A stretch of DNA of 64,000 nucleotides from Mesorhizobium terrae (GTDB taxonomy: Bacteria > Pseudomonadota > Alphaproteobacteria > Rhizobiales > Rhizobiaceae). Position numbers and translations under genes: made by a program. Below are positions 9,421 to 16,234 of the stretch, piece by piece. Each line of letters begins with the position of its first letter. Positions within the stretch are counted from its first letter, which is position 1. The notes beneath the pieces were generated by a model. The model was not told the origin of the DNA. It saw only the letters and a list, made by a program, of their open reading frames with translations, and did not search any database. The stretch covers positions 4,943,501 through 5,007,500 of the forward strand of contig NZ_CP044218.1 of assembly GCF_008727715.1 (NCBI RefSeq). Direction: 5' to 3'.

Positions 9421-10050
9421 ATGCCCACTTACGAAAGCCTGTTCAACGCCTTCGTGACGCTGCTCGTGACCATCGACCCGCCAGGCCTGGCGCCGCTCTT
9501 CCTGGCGGTGACGCGCGGCATGAACCGCGAACAGCGCCAGCAGGTGTCGGTGCGCGCTTCGATCATCGGCTTCCTGGTGATTGCACTCTTCGCTGTGGCC
9601 GGCGCCTCGATCCTTTCGGTGTTCGGCATTACCCTTCCGGCGTTTCGCGTCGCCGGCGGCTTCCTCCTGTTCTTCATCGCCTTCGAAATGGTGTTCGAGC
9701 GCCGGCAGGACCGTAAGGAAAAGAGCGCGGACGTGGCAATCACCAAGGACCACATCCACAACATCGCCGCCTTCCCGCTGGCCATACCGCTGATTGCTGG
9801 CCCCGGCGCCATCTCCGCGACGGTGCTGCTGTCCAGTTCATACCATGGCGTTGCGGGCCAACTGTCGCTGCTCGCCATCATCCTGGCCTGCCTGCTGATC
9901 ACCTATGTGGTGTTCATTCTGGCCGAACGCATCGACCGTATCCTCGGCCAGACCGGGCGCTCGATCCTGACCCGGCTGCTCGGCGTCATCCTGGCCGCGC
10001 TCGCCGTGCAATTCGTCGCCGACGGCATCAAGGCGCTGGCCGGAAGCTGA
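9421..10050 (+). CDS. MarC family integral membrane protein
   Basis: A 209-residue inner-membrane protein with six predicted helices and the MarC/UPF0056 hallmarks TIDPPGLAPLFLAVT near the start and AIPLIAGPGAISATVLL in the middle. Despite the family name, a role in multiple antibiotic resistance has not held up, and transport function is unproven. AAGGGG lies just before the ATG. The 386-bp gap to gyrA holds the gyrA promoter and no other gene I can support. Confidence 0.9.
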   Translation: MPTYESLFNAFVTLLVTIDPPGLAPLFLAVTRGMNREQRQQVSVRASIIGFLVIALFAVAGASILSVFGITLPAFRVAGGFLLFFIAFEMVFERRQDRKEKSADVAITKDHIHNIAAFPLAIPLIAGPGAISATVLLSSSYHGVAGQLSLLAIILACLLITYVVFILAERIDRILGQTGRSILTRLLGVILAALAVQFVADGIKALAGS

Positions 10051-10182
10051 CAACTCCCACCTTACGCCGATCCGGCCACGGCCGGTCATTCCTTCATGAG
10101 CGAGCATCCGGACCGGCCCAGGAAGGCCCGATCTCGATCGGAAAACGGCATATGTGAAGAAGATCACAGATCGGGAACCGAC

Positions 10183-10292
10183 GCGACAGCTACGCTGTCG
10201 CCGTCTCGCGCAATCATGACTGTCCAACGAGGGTTGCGCGTTCTCGGGAGCGTCCCGTGTGCCTCCCCGCATGCGGGACGCTCCCGCTTTTT
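10183..10292 (+). ncRNA. Candidate small RNA with three hairpins and a terminator
   Basis: Three consecutive stems occupy the marC-OsmC gap: GCGACAGC/GCTGTCGC (10183-10190, 10194-10201), CGCGCAA/TTGCGCG (10207-10213, 10234-10240), and GGGAGCGTCCCG/CGGGACGCTCCC (10246-10257, 10274-10285) followed by GCTTTTT. The last is a Rho-independent terminator reading rightward, yet the next gene is on the minus strand, so it most simply ends an independent transcript. Its 16-base loop contains CCTCCCC, an anti-Shine-Dalgarno-like motif typical of rhizobial regulatory RNAs. It could instead be the marC 3' UTR. No convincing promoter was found; the 5' end is a guess. Confidence 0.5.
10246..10292 (+). terminator. 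Rho-independent terminator, 12-bp stem
   Basis: Perfect 12-bp stem (10246-10257 with 10274-10285), 16-base loop, then GCTTTTT. It would end the candidate small RNA or the marC transcript. Confidence 0.7.
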
Positions 10293-10482
10293 CAACCGAA
10301 GCGAGGAGTGTCGGCAGCCTGCCGTGGCCAAGCCACGACTGCTTTGCTTCCGTTCCGGCCGGCAATGCATGGCCTGACGCCAGGCGACGCCATGCCAGTC
10401 GCAGCATGAAGACTTCGCGGTTGGAGCGCAAATTTCCCGCTCGACCGCGGTGGGGAGGGTCGGGTTGCCAGGCCCGAACGGA

Positions 10483-10914
10483 TCAGAGCACGTCGGCAGC
10501 CGTATCGACCACTTCGAAGTCGTGCGTCACCTTCGCGGTCTTGCCCATCATGATCGAGGCCGAGCAGTATTTTTCGGCCGACAACTGCACCGCCCGCTCG
10601 ACCTTGTCGCGCGACAGGCCCCTGCCCTTGACGATGAAATGCATGTGGATGCGGGTGAAGACCTTCGGATCGGTTTCGGCGCGATCGGAATCCAGCTCGA
10701 CGACACAATCCTCGACCGCCTCGCGGCCCTTTTCGAGGATATGCACGACATCGATGGCCGAACAGCCGCCCGTGCCGATCAGAAGCAGTTCCATCGGGCT
10801 TGGCCCGGGTGACTTGCCGCCTTCGCCATGCGCCGTGCCCAGAACCAGTTTGTGGCCGCTCTGGGATTCTCCCACGAATGTGCGGCCTTCAACCCATTTG
10901 ATACGCGCCTTCAT
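10483..10914 (-). CDS. OsmC family protein
   Basis: A 143-residue OsmC/YhfA-type protein. Both redox-active cysteines of the family are present: Cys51 in GTGGCSAIDV and Cys117 in SAEKYCSAS. Relatives reduce organic hydroperoxides with dithiol donors, though the YhfA branch is less characterised. AGAGGAAA precedes the ATG. It lies just downstream of the secreted nucleosidase gene on the same strand (32 bp), so the two may be co-transcribed. Confidence 0.92.
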   Translation of the reverse strand: MKARIKWVEGRTFVGESQSGHKLVLGTAHGEGGKSPGPSPMELLLIGTGGCSAIDVVHILEKGREAVEDCVVELDSDRAETDPKVFTRIHMHFIVKGRGLSRDKVERAVQLSAEKYCSASIMMGKTAKVTHDFEVVDTAADVL

Positions 10915-10946
10915 GCCATTTCCTCTTTTCAGCGAAAGCCAGCGGC

Positions 10947-11867
10947 TCAGGGCATCTCGGCCAGAAGCGCCTTGACCACATGAGCCGAGTTTGTCGAGGC
11001 GAGCGCCATGAACGTCGCCATCTGATTGGCGCCTTCGCCGCCGCCAGCCAGATCGGAAAGACTGCGGACCGCCAGGAACGGCACGCCGTTGCTGTAGGTG
11101 ACGTGAGCGACCGCGGCACTTTCCATGTCAAGCACCTTGGCATCGAAGGTCTTGTGCACATAGTCGCGGAATTCGGCGTTGTCGACGAAAGCCTGCCCGG
11201 ACACGCCATTGCCGCCGACGACGATTTTGGGCGGCTTGGCGAGACAGCTGTTGTCGGACGCGCAGGCCAGAAGGTCGAGTTTCGCCGCCACCTTGCGCGC
11301 CGCATCGAGCAGCGCCGGGTCGGAAGGGAACCAGAATTTCGTCTCCTCATCAGCACCGCCCTTGCGGGCAATGCCGACCGAGCGCGGCACGATCATGCCA
11401 TAGCCGGCGAATTTGTCCTTCGGCAGGAAGGCCGGGATCTCAAAACCGCTGTCGGTCTTGCGGGCAAACACCGCCTCGAGATACTGGCCCCATTGGTCGG
11501 CAATGACGACGTCGCCGATGCTCAGCGCCGGATCGACACCACCGGCAATGCCCGAAAAGACCACTGAAGTGACGACGAACTGATCGAGCGCGGATTGCGT
11601 GGTCATCGCCGCATTGACCATGCTGACCCCGCTCAGGAACAGAACGACGTCCTTGCCGGCAAGCTTGCCGGTGATGAATTTGCGCCCGTTGATCTCATGT
11701 TCGGCGCGGTCGGACAGATCCGCTTGCAACGCCACCCATTCGGGCGGAAAGGCGGAAACGACCGCGATGCGCTGCTTTTCGTCCAGGCGCTCGGCTGCCG
11801 AGGCAGCCGGCTCGAACATGGCCAAAAGCAGCAGACCAAGGGCCGCGAGACGGGCGAAAGCGCGCAT
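10947..11867 (-). CDS. Exported 5'-methylthioadenosine/S-adenosylhomocysteine nucleosidase-like protein
   Basis: A 306-residue phosphorylase-superfamily protein with the MTA/SAH nucleosidase signatures VFSGIAGG, VLDMESAAVAHV (catalytic Glu region) and RSLSDLAGG (general-acid Asp). Unlike cytoplasmic Pfs/MtnN it starts with a Sec signal peptide (RAFARLAALGLLLLAMF, cleavage near ASA-AE), so it should hydrolyse nucleosides in the periplasm. A GTG at 11870 directly precedes the ATG at 11867; spacing from AGGAG favours the ATG. The substrate in the periplasm is unknown; scavenging extracellular nucleosides is an inference. Confidence 0.85.
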   Translation of the reverse strand: MRAFARLAALGLLLLAMFEPAASAAERLDEKQRIAVVSAFPPEWVALQADLSDRAEHEINGRKFITGKLAGKDVVLFLSGVSMVNAAMTTQSALDQFVVTSVVFSGIAGGVDPALSIGDVVIADQWGQYLEAVFARKTDSGFEIPAFLPKDKFAGYGMIVPRSVGIARKGGADEETKFWFPSDPALLDAARKVAAKLDLLACASDNSCLAKPPKIVVGGNGVSGQAFVDNAEFRDYVHKTFDAKVLDMESAAVAHVTYSNGVPFLAVRSLSDLAGGGEGANQMATFMALASTNSAHVVKALLAEMP

Positions 11868-11935
11868 CACCAGTTCTCCTGCGGGAAGAACCGCCCTACC
11901 CGACCGGCGGAGCGGTAAAAGCCGGCCAATAGCAA

Positions 11936-12475
11936 TCAGAACGGGATTTCATCATCCAGTTCGCGGGACGCACCACCGCCGCCGCCACGGTTGCCACCGC
12001 TGTCGCGGCCGCCACCGAAACCACCGCCGGAGCCGCCGCGACCACCGCCGTCAGTAGGGCCGGACTGGCCGAAGCTGTCGCGACCGCCGCCGGAGTAACC
12101 AACCTGGCCGCCCTCGCCCTGTCCACGCGCGTCGAGCATCTGCAATTCGCCACGGAATTTCTGCAGCACGATCTCGGTCGTGTAGCGATCCTGGCCCTGC
12201 TGGTCCTGCCATTTGCGGGTCTGCAGCTGACCCTCGACATAAACCTTCATGCCCTTCTTCAGATATTGCTCGGCGACCTTGGCGAGCTGATCGTTGAAGA
12301 TGACGACGTTATGCCACTCGGTCTTTTCCTTGCGTTCGCCCGAGTTCTTGTCGCGCCAGGATTCCGAGGTGGCGACGCGGATGTTGACGACCGCATCACC
12401 CGAATTCAGCCGACGGACTTCCGGGTCCGCGCCCAAATTACCAACCAGAATGACCTTATTGACGCTGCCCGCCAT
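11936..12475 (-). CDS. ssb: Single-stranded DNA-binding protein
   Basis: Coats single-stranded DNA at replication forks and recruits repair proteins. The 179-residue protein has the OB fold over about residues 1-110 ([40 protein letters not shown]), a glycine-rich flexible linker and the acidic DDEIPF tail that binds partner proteins. A GTG at 12478 precedes the ATG at 12475; GGAG spacing favours the ATG. A LexA-type box lies 101 bp upstream. Confidence 0.97.
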   Translation of the reverse strand: MAGSVNKVILVGNLGADPEVRRLNSGDAVVNIRVATSESWRDKNSGERKEKTEWHNVVIFNDQLAKVAEQYLKKGMKVYVEGQLQTRKWQDQQGQDRYTTEIVLQKFRGELQMLDARGQGEGGQVGYSGGGRDSFGQSGPTDGGGRGGSGGGFGGGRDSGGNRGGGGGASRELDDEIPF

Positions 12476-12575
12476 CACACTTCTCCGCGCTCATCCGAAA
12501 CCAAATTTCTCGCCGCACCATATAGGCTGAGGGTTTTCAGTGCCTGCCTCCGCAGGCCTTTCCCACAAGGTTTTT

Positions 12576-12590
12576 GTTCTACTTCCGTTC
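12576..12590. promoter_or_regulatory. LexA/SOS box upstream of ssb
   Basis: Direct repeat GTTC (12576-12579), seven bases, GTTC (12587-12590), the alphaproteobacterial LexA consensus GTTC-N7-GTTC. It lies 101 bp before the ssb ATG, and ssb is a classical SOS gene. Confidence 0.75.
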
Positions 12591-12686
12591 TAGTCTTTAT
12601 CGCCAACGCTTGTCAAGGAATGTCAGCAAATGCGGGGCTTGCAAGCCTCTTTCGGCCAACGGAACAGAACAGGCCTTGCCAAATGA

Positions 12687-12702
12687 ATAAGTACTCACTT
12701 AT
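12687..12702. promoter_or_regulatory. ArsR-type operator
   Basis: Perfect inverted repeat ATAAGT (12687-12692) and ACTTAT (12697-12702) around ACTC, ending 9 bp before the ArsR start codon. Size and sequence resemble operators of ArsR-family repressors, so autoregulation of the ArsR-SRPBCC-ClpP cassette is likely. Confidence 0.65.
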
Positions 12703-12711
12703 GCTTTTAGC

Positions 12712-13026
12712 ATGATCGAATCCGAAATCTTCCGGGCACTCGCCGATCCAACCCGGCGCGCGCTCTTCGAACGCCTCGCCGCAGGCGAGATGACGGTTTC
12801 CGAATTGCGGACCGGCACGCCGATTTCGCAGCCGGCGGTCTCGCAGCATCTCTCCGTGCTGCGCGGCGCCGGGCTGGTGAGCGAGCGCCGCGAGGGCCGC
12901 AACGCCTATTACCGCGCCGCGCCGGACGGACTGGGTCCGCTGCTCGGCTGGATCGAACGCTACCGCGCCTTCTGGCCCGACCGCATCGAGAAACTGAAAG
13001 CCGTGCTCAAGGAGATGGATCAATGA
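12712..13026 (+). CDS. ArsR family transcriptional regulator
   Basis: A 104-residue winged-helix repressor: IFRALADPTRRALFERLAAGEMTVSEL followed by the recognition helix ISQPAVSQHLSVLRGAGLVSERREGRNAYY. It lacks the metal-binding cysteines of ArsR/SmtB and belongs to the non-metal branch usually paired with an SRPBCC protein, exactly as here. Its stop overlaps the next ATG by four bases (ATGA), so translation is coupled. The palindrome at 12687-12702 is its probable own operator. Confidence 0.93.
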   Translation: MIESEIFRALADPTRRALFERLAAGEMTVSELRTGTPISQPAVSQHLSVLRGAGLVSERREGRNAYYRAAPDGLGPLLGWIERYRAFWPDRIEKLKAVLKEMDQ

Positions 13027-13490
13027 CCAGCGACGAACCGCGGGACCATAAGGATATCGTCGTCGAATGCGATCTGCCGGAGCCTCCGGAAAAGGTCTGG
13101 CGCGCTATCACGCAACCCGAAATTGTCGCTGCCTGGCTGATGCCGAACGACATCAAGCCGGAAGCCGGCCATCGCTTCAAGCTGGGCGAGGAAGGTCATA
13201 TCGACTGCGCGGTTATCGAGGCCGAACCGGAACAGCTGTTGCGCTATTCATGGCGCGAACGGCCCGTCTCCGGCGAGGCCGGTTTCGACAGCGTCGTGAC
13301 CTTCGTGCTCGCCCGCACCACGACTGGCGGTACGCATCTGCGGATTGTCCATGATGGGTTCGCCGCCGTCGCCGGCGCGACCGTCATGAGCGGCGTGGCA
13401 TCGTGCAGCATGAGGCTCCACGTCGCCACGACATCCCCAACCAAAACCGTCCGTGCGGCCAACGCGCCGCAATGGCGGTTGATCGCCTGA
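13023..13490 (+). CDS. SRPBCC (AHSA1-like) domain protein
   Basis: A 155-residue START/AHSA1-type fold beginning [31 protein letters not shown], the standard N-terminal signature, with the LRYSWRE strand after it. These proteins bind hydrophobic ligands in a deep cavity; no ligand is known here. It overlaps the ArsR gene by four bases and is followed 20 bp later by clpP-like 13511, suggesting a three-gene operon. The last 35 residues ([12 protein letters not shown] end) are typical of relatives in related genomes as I recall them, so I do not think it is truncated. Confidence 0.88.
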   Translation: MTSDEPRDHKDIVVECDLPEPPEKVWRAITQPEIVAAWLMPNDIKPEAGHRFKLGEEGHIDCAVIEAEPEQLLRYSWRERPVSGEAGFDSVVTFVLARTTTGGTHLRIVHDGFAAVAGATVMSGVASCSMRLHVATTSPTKTVRAANAPQWRLIA

Positions 13491-13510
13491 ACCCACGAAG
13501 GAACAAGACA

Positions 13511-14116
13511 ATGTCCGCCATTGCCAATCTTGTGCCCATGGTCATCGAGCAGTCGAGCCGCGGCGAACGCACATTCGACATCTTCTCGCGGCTGCTGCGC
13601 GAGCGCATCATCTTCGTCAACGGCGAGGTCAACGACACCATGTCGGCCCTGGTCTGCGCCCAGTTGCTGTCCCTGGAATCCGACAATCCCGACAAGGAGA
13701 TATCGCTCTACATCAATTCGCCCGGCGGCGTGGTGACCGCCGGTTTCGCCATCTACGACACCATGCGTTACGTCAGTTGTCCGATTTCGACGGTATGCAT
13801 GGGCTTTGCCGCCTCGATGGGTTCATTCCTCCTGATGGCCGGCACGCCCGGCCGACGCATCGCGCTGCCCAACAGCAGCATCGTCCTGCACCAGCCGCTG
13901 GGCGGCTTCCAGGGCCAGGCATCCGACATCCAGCGTCACGCGGAGAATATCAGTCGCGTCAAAAAGCGCATGATTGGCCTCTATGCGGAACATTGCGGCC
14001 GCACGCTCGATGAAGTCGAGCGCACGCTTGACCGCGACCATTTCATGACCGCCGAGGAAGCCAAGGCCTGGGGGCTGGTCGACCACGTCTACGATACGCG
14101 CAAACACGCCGCCTGA
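13511..14116 (+). CDS. ClpP-family serine protease (accessory paralogue)
   Basis: A 201-residue protein with the complete Clp proteolytic core. The catalytic triad is Ser102 (GFAASMGS), His127 ([10 protein letters not shown]) and Asp176 ([11 protein letters not shown]), and INSPGG and GLVDHV motifs are present. It would form the barrel that degrades proteins fed by ClpA or ClpX. No clpX or lon follows, so this is not the housekeeping clpP-clpX locus; it is probably a second, specialised ClpP. It sits 20 bp after the SRPBCC gene, and the open frame upstream of 13511 overlaps that gene and lacks conservation. The ATG at 13511 is preceded by AAGGAAC. Confidence 0.92.
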   Translation: MSAIANLVPMVIEQSSRGERTFDIFSRLLRERIIFVNGEVNDTMSALVCAQLLSLESDNPDKEISLYINSPGGVVTAGFAIYDTMRYVSCPISTVCMGFAASMGSFLLMAGTPGRRIALPNSSIVLHQPLGGFQGQASDIQRHAENISRVKKRMIGLYAEHCGRTLDEVERTLDRDHFMTAEEAKAWGLVDHVYDTRKHAA

Positions 14117-14198
14117 CCGGTATGTCAGCGCGATCGATGACAGCGCGGTCGGATGGCAGGGACTGGTCGCGGCGGCATCATGCGCCTATGTTAGGGGC

Positions 14199-14486
14199 AT
14201 GATCCGCATTTCCGCTCCCCTCGCAATCGGGTTTTTGGGCTTGCTGGCAGTGTTGCCGCAGGCGGCGACCGCTGTTGCCGGCGAGCCGGCAAAGCCATCA
14301 AAAGGCAGCCTGCCTGGTGTCGATGGCGGCTACCGCATCGTCCAGCCGGCCGCCCCGCAGCCGGAGCCCGACGACACTAGCAACGGTGCGAACCGGCAAT
14401 TCAAGATCGGCGACATGGACGTGCGCATTTCCGGCTCGGTGATCGTCGATGTCGGCGCCGGCGCGGTGTCGGCACCACGCCGCTAA
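14199..14486 (+). CDS. Small exported protein, unknown function
   Basis: A 95-residue protein with a Sec signal peptide (hydrophobic residues about 7-26, cleavage near VAG-EP) followed by a proline-rich stretch (VQPAAPQPEPDD) and a short strand-rich end (FKIGDMDVRISGSVIVDVGAG). Nothing in it points to a specific family. The composition suggests a periplasmic or surface protein. It is separated by 82 bp from the clpP-like gene and may have its own promoter. Confidence 0.7.
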   Translation: MIRISAPLAIGFLGLLAVLPQAATAVAGEPAKPSKGSLPGVDGGYRIVQPAAPQPEPDDTSNGANRQFKIGDMDVRISGSVIVDVGAGAVSAPRR

Positions 14487-14616
14487 CAACAGCCCGAAAA
14501 ATCAAAGTCGCGGCTCTGCGCCGCCGGATCAAACCAACGGATCTCTCGGCTGGAGACCAAACGGCAAGCGACCGACACGGCTGCGTCGGCCGCTCGTCAG
14601 GACATCGCTGGGCGTC

Positions 14617-14940
14617 TTACCAGTTGCGGACGCAATAGCCGCGCGGTGTCAGATGGGTGCCGCGCGGGCATGCGCGGTAGGCGGGCCGATTGCGGACGCA
14701 TTCGCCATAGCGGTTCAAATGGCGGCCCGGGCCGCAATAAGCGCGCATCCTGTTTGGAACGCAGCGGCCCCAACGATCCATGTGACGGCCCGGCCCGCAG
14801 CGCCAGCCGACCTGCTCGATTGCGTTCGATGAGAACTGGGAAGATTGCGCGGGCGCGATCGGATAAGAGAAGGCAGGCGCGGCGAACGAGAAAAGACCGC
14901 CGAGAAGCACCAGGGCGGCGACAAGTTTTGCAGAATACAT
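14617..14940 (-). CDS. Secreted cysteine-rich GCG-repeat-like protein
   Basis: A 107-residue protein with a Sec signal peptide (MYSAKLVAALVLLGGLFSF, cleavage near AFS-YP) and then three tandem modules of about 20 residues: CGPGRHMDRWGRCVPN, CGPGRHLNRYGECVRN and CPRGTHLTPRGYCVRN. Each has two cysteines about 13 residues apart, suggesting one disulfide per repeat. The pattern resembles 'GCG_CRPN' secreted repeat proteins of rhizobia, whose role is unknown. GGAGGA seven bases before the ATG at 14940 fixes the start; the frame extends further upstream without support. Confidence 0.75.
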   Translation of the reverse strand: MYSAKLVAALVLLGGLFSFAAPAFSYPIAPAQSSQFSSNAIEQVGWRCGPGRHMDRWGRCVPNRMRAYCGPGRHLNRYGECVRNRPAYRACPRGTHLTPRGYCVRNW

Positions 14941-15145
14941 CACGTATTCCTCCGAGCGATGCCCCCCTGCACGCACGACGGTATTGACCGCTGGGTGAAT
15001 GGAACGTGAATGTCTTCACGTTTCACGGCGATGTGAAAGGCACTGCCCGCAGGCACTCGCCGTCGGCCGACCAGTTCATCTGTGCTATCGCGACCAGCGC
15101 CGGGCTGCGTTATCAAGGACTGGGGCACAACGATGAGAGGACGCC

Positions 15146-15466
15146 ATGCGGTTTCTTCCATACGTCGCTTCGGCCCTTGCTGCCCTTACCCCTGTTCCTG
15201 CGCTCAGCCAGCCGATGTTCGGCTACGGCACCAAGGACACCACTTTCTACATCACCGCCTGGAATCCGGAGAACAGAAGCTGGAACTGCTCGGCCGCCTT
15301 CACGCTCTATGATGACAGCCAGGGCGTGGCGCGGGTCGAGTTCAGCTACAATGAGAACTTCGTCGTCACCTCGCACACCAACAACACCATCGTCCATTTC
15401 GTCCAGGCACGCTGGGCGACGCGCAATCTGCGCTATTCGATAACCAGCCAGCCATCCTGCTTCTGA
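15146..15466 (+). CDS. Small exported protein, unknown function
   Basis: A 106-residue protein with a Sec signal peptide (residues 1-21, MRFLPYVASALAALTPVPALS, cleavage before QP). The mature part is rich in aromatic and polar residues (TTFYITAWNPENRSWNCSAAFTLYDD) and has two cysteines, at about residue 48 and near the C-terminus, likely forming a disulfide. No family is recognised; a periplasmic location is inferred from the signal peptide. A Rho-independent terminator follows at 15582. Confidence 0.7.
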   Translation: MRFLPYVASALAALTPVPALSQPMFGYGTKDTTFYITAWNPENRSWNCSAAFTLYDDSQGVARVEFSYNENFVVTSHTNNTIVHFVQARWATRNLRYSITSQPSCF

Positions 15467-16072
15467 CCGACGGGAACGGGAGTACCCGGGTAGCGTCCAC
15501 GCGACGGCTGTTGCCGTCGCGGCTTTCGCGACGGTGGATGTTTCCCGCGGTTTGGAGATTCAATGGCCCCTAAAAACCATTGGCCCCGCCGCTGCCTGTG
15601 GCAAAGCGGACGGGGCCTTTTGGGGGTTTACCCGATATTACCGGGAGCGTTTCACCGGCTTTGGGTTTCGGGTGCTTCGCGGCATTCAGCCGTCGACCCG
15701 ACTAGTGGTCTCTGGTTGTAAAGGGGGTCGGCAGGTCACGGTTTGCGCGAACAGGCGTTCGCCTGCCCTGACACCTATGCCCGCCGCGGCTCCAACGACA
15801 GATGGAGCCCGAAGATACTGTCCGGTGGGGTCATACCTCGCTCCTTCTCTTGGTTGCTCTTGCCGTCTTCCCAGAGCACTTATTCGTTCGTCCGCGGCGC
15901 CTCGCGGATCACCTGCTGGCACGAAGATCGCCCCTTGGCGATCGGCTCGGTTGACCCTTGGACTGTGCGCCTCCCCTCCCCATGCGTCAACCTTTGCTTA
16001 GTCGATTGCGGAAAATGTGATCGGAACGATCCGGAACGTCACGTTCTCCTGACATCGCTCTGTCAGGAGCGC
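15467..16072. other. Gene-poor interval before uvrA
   Basis: No gene is supported here. It holds a GCGACGGC/GCCGTCGC hairpin (15501-15508, 15513-15520), the terminator at 15582-15621 and a CTCCTGACA/TGTCAGGAG hairpin (16046-16054, 16061-16069) just before the uvrA SOS box. Open frames across it, including the 164-codon in-frame extension of uvrA, have no recognisable protein character. Confidence 0.5.
15582..15621 (+). terminator. Rho-independent terminator
   Basis: GGCCCCG (15582-15588) pairs with CGGGGCC (15611-15617); inner bases can add further pairing, and TTTT follows. It lies 115 bp after the exported-protein gene ending at 15466. Confidence 0.6.
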
Positions 16073-16087
16073 GTTCGATCTTTGTTC
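16073..16087. promoter_or_regulatory. LexA/SOS box upstream of uvrA
   Basis: GTTC (16073-16076), seven bases GATCTTT, GTTC (16084-16087): a full match to the alphaproteobacterial LexA box, 147 bp before the uvrA ATG. uvrA is a standard SOS gene. Confidence 0.75.
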
Positions 16088-16234
16088 TTTTTTGCTTGCC
16101 CGCCCGCGCGAAAGACGGTTAAACCCGACACGTTGCGGGGTCCACTCGATCTTGCGGCAACAATACCTACATTAACGGGCGGCCGGGCAGATCCGTCCTG
16201 CCCAGACATTGCAAAACCGAGGCGGCGGACCGGC

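Noticed and set aside
16031..16050. GGAAC-GATCC-GGAAC pair near uvrA as a second SOS box
   Set aside because: The spacing between the GAAC units is six, not seven, so it does not fit the LexA consensus.
15743..16234. 164-codon in-frame extension upstream of uvrA
   Set aside because: It crosses the SOS box and a hairpin and does not resemble UvrA; the ATG at 16235 begins the usual protein.
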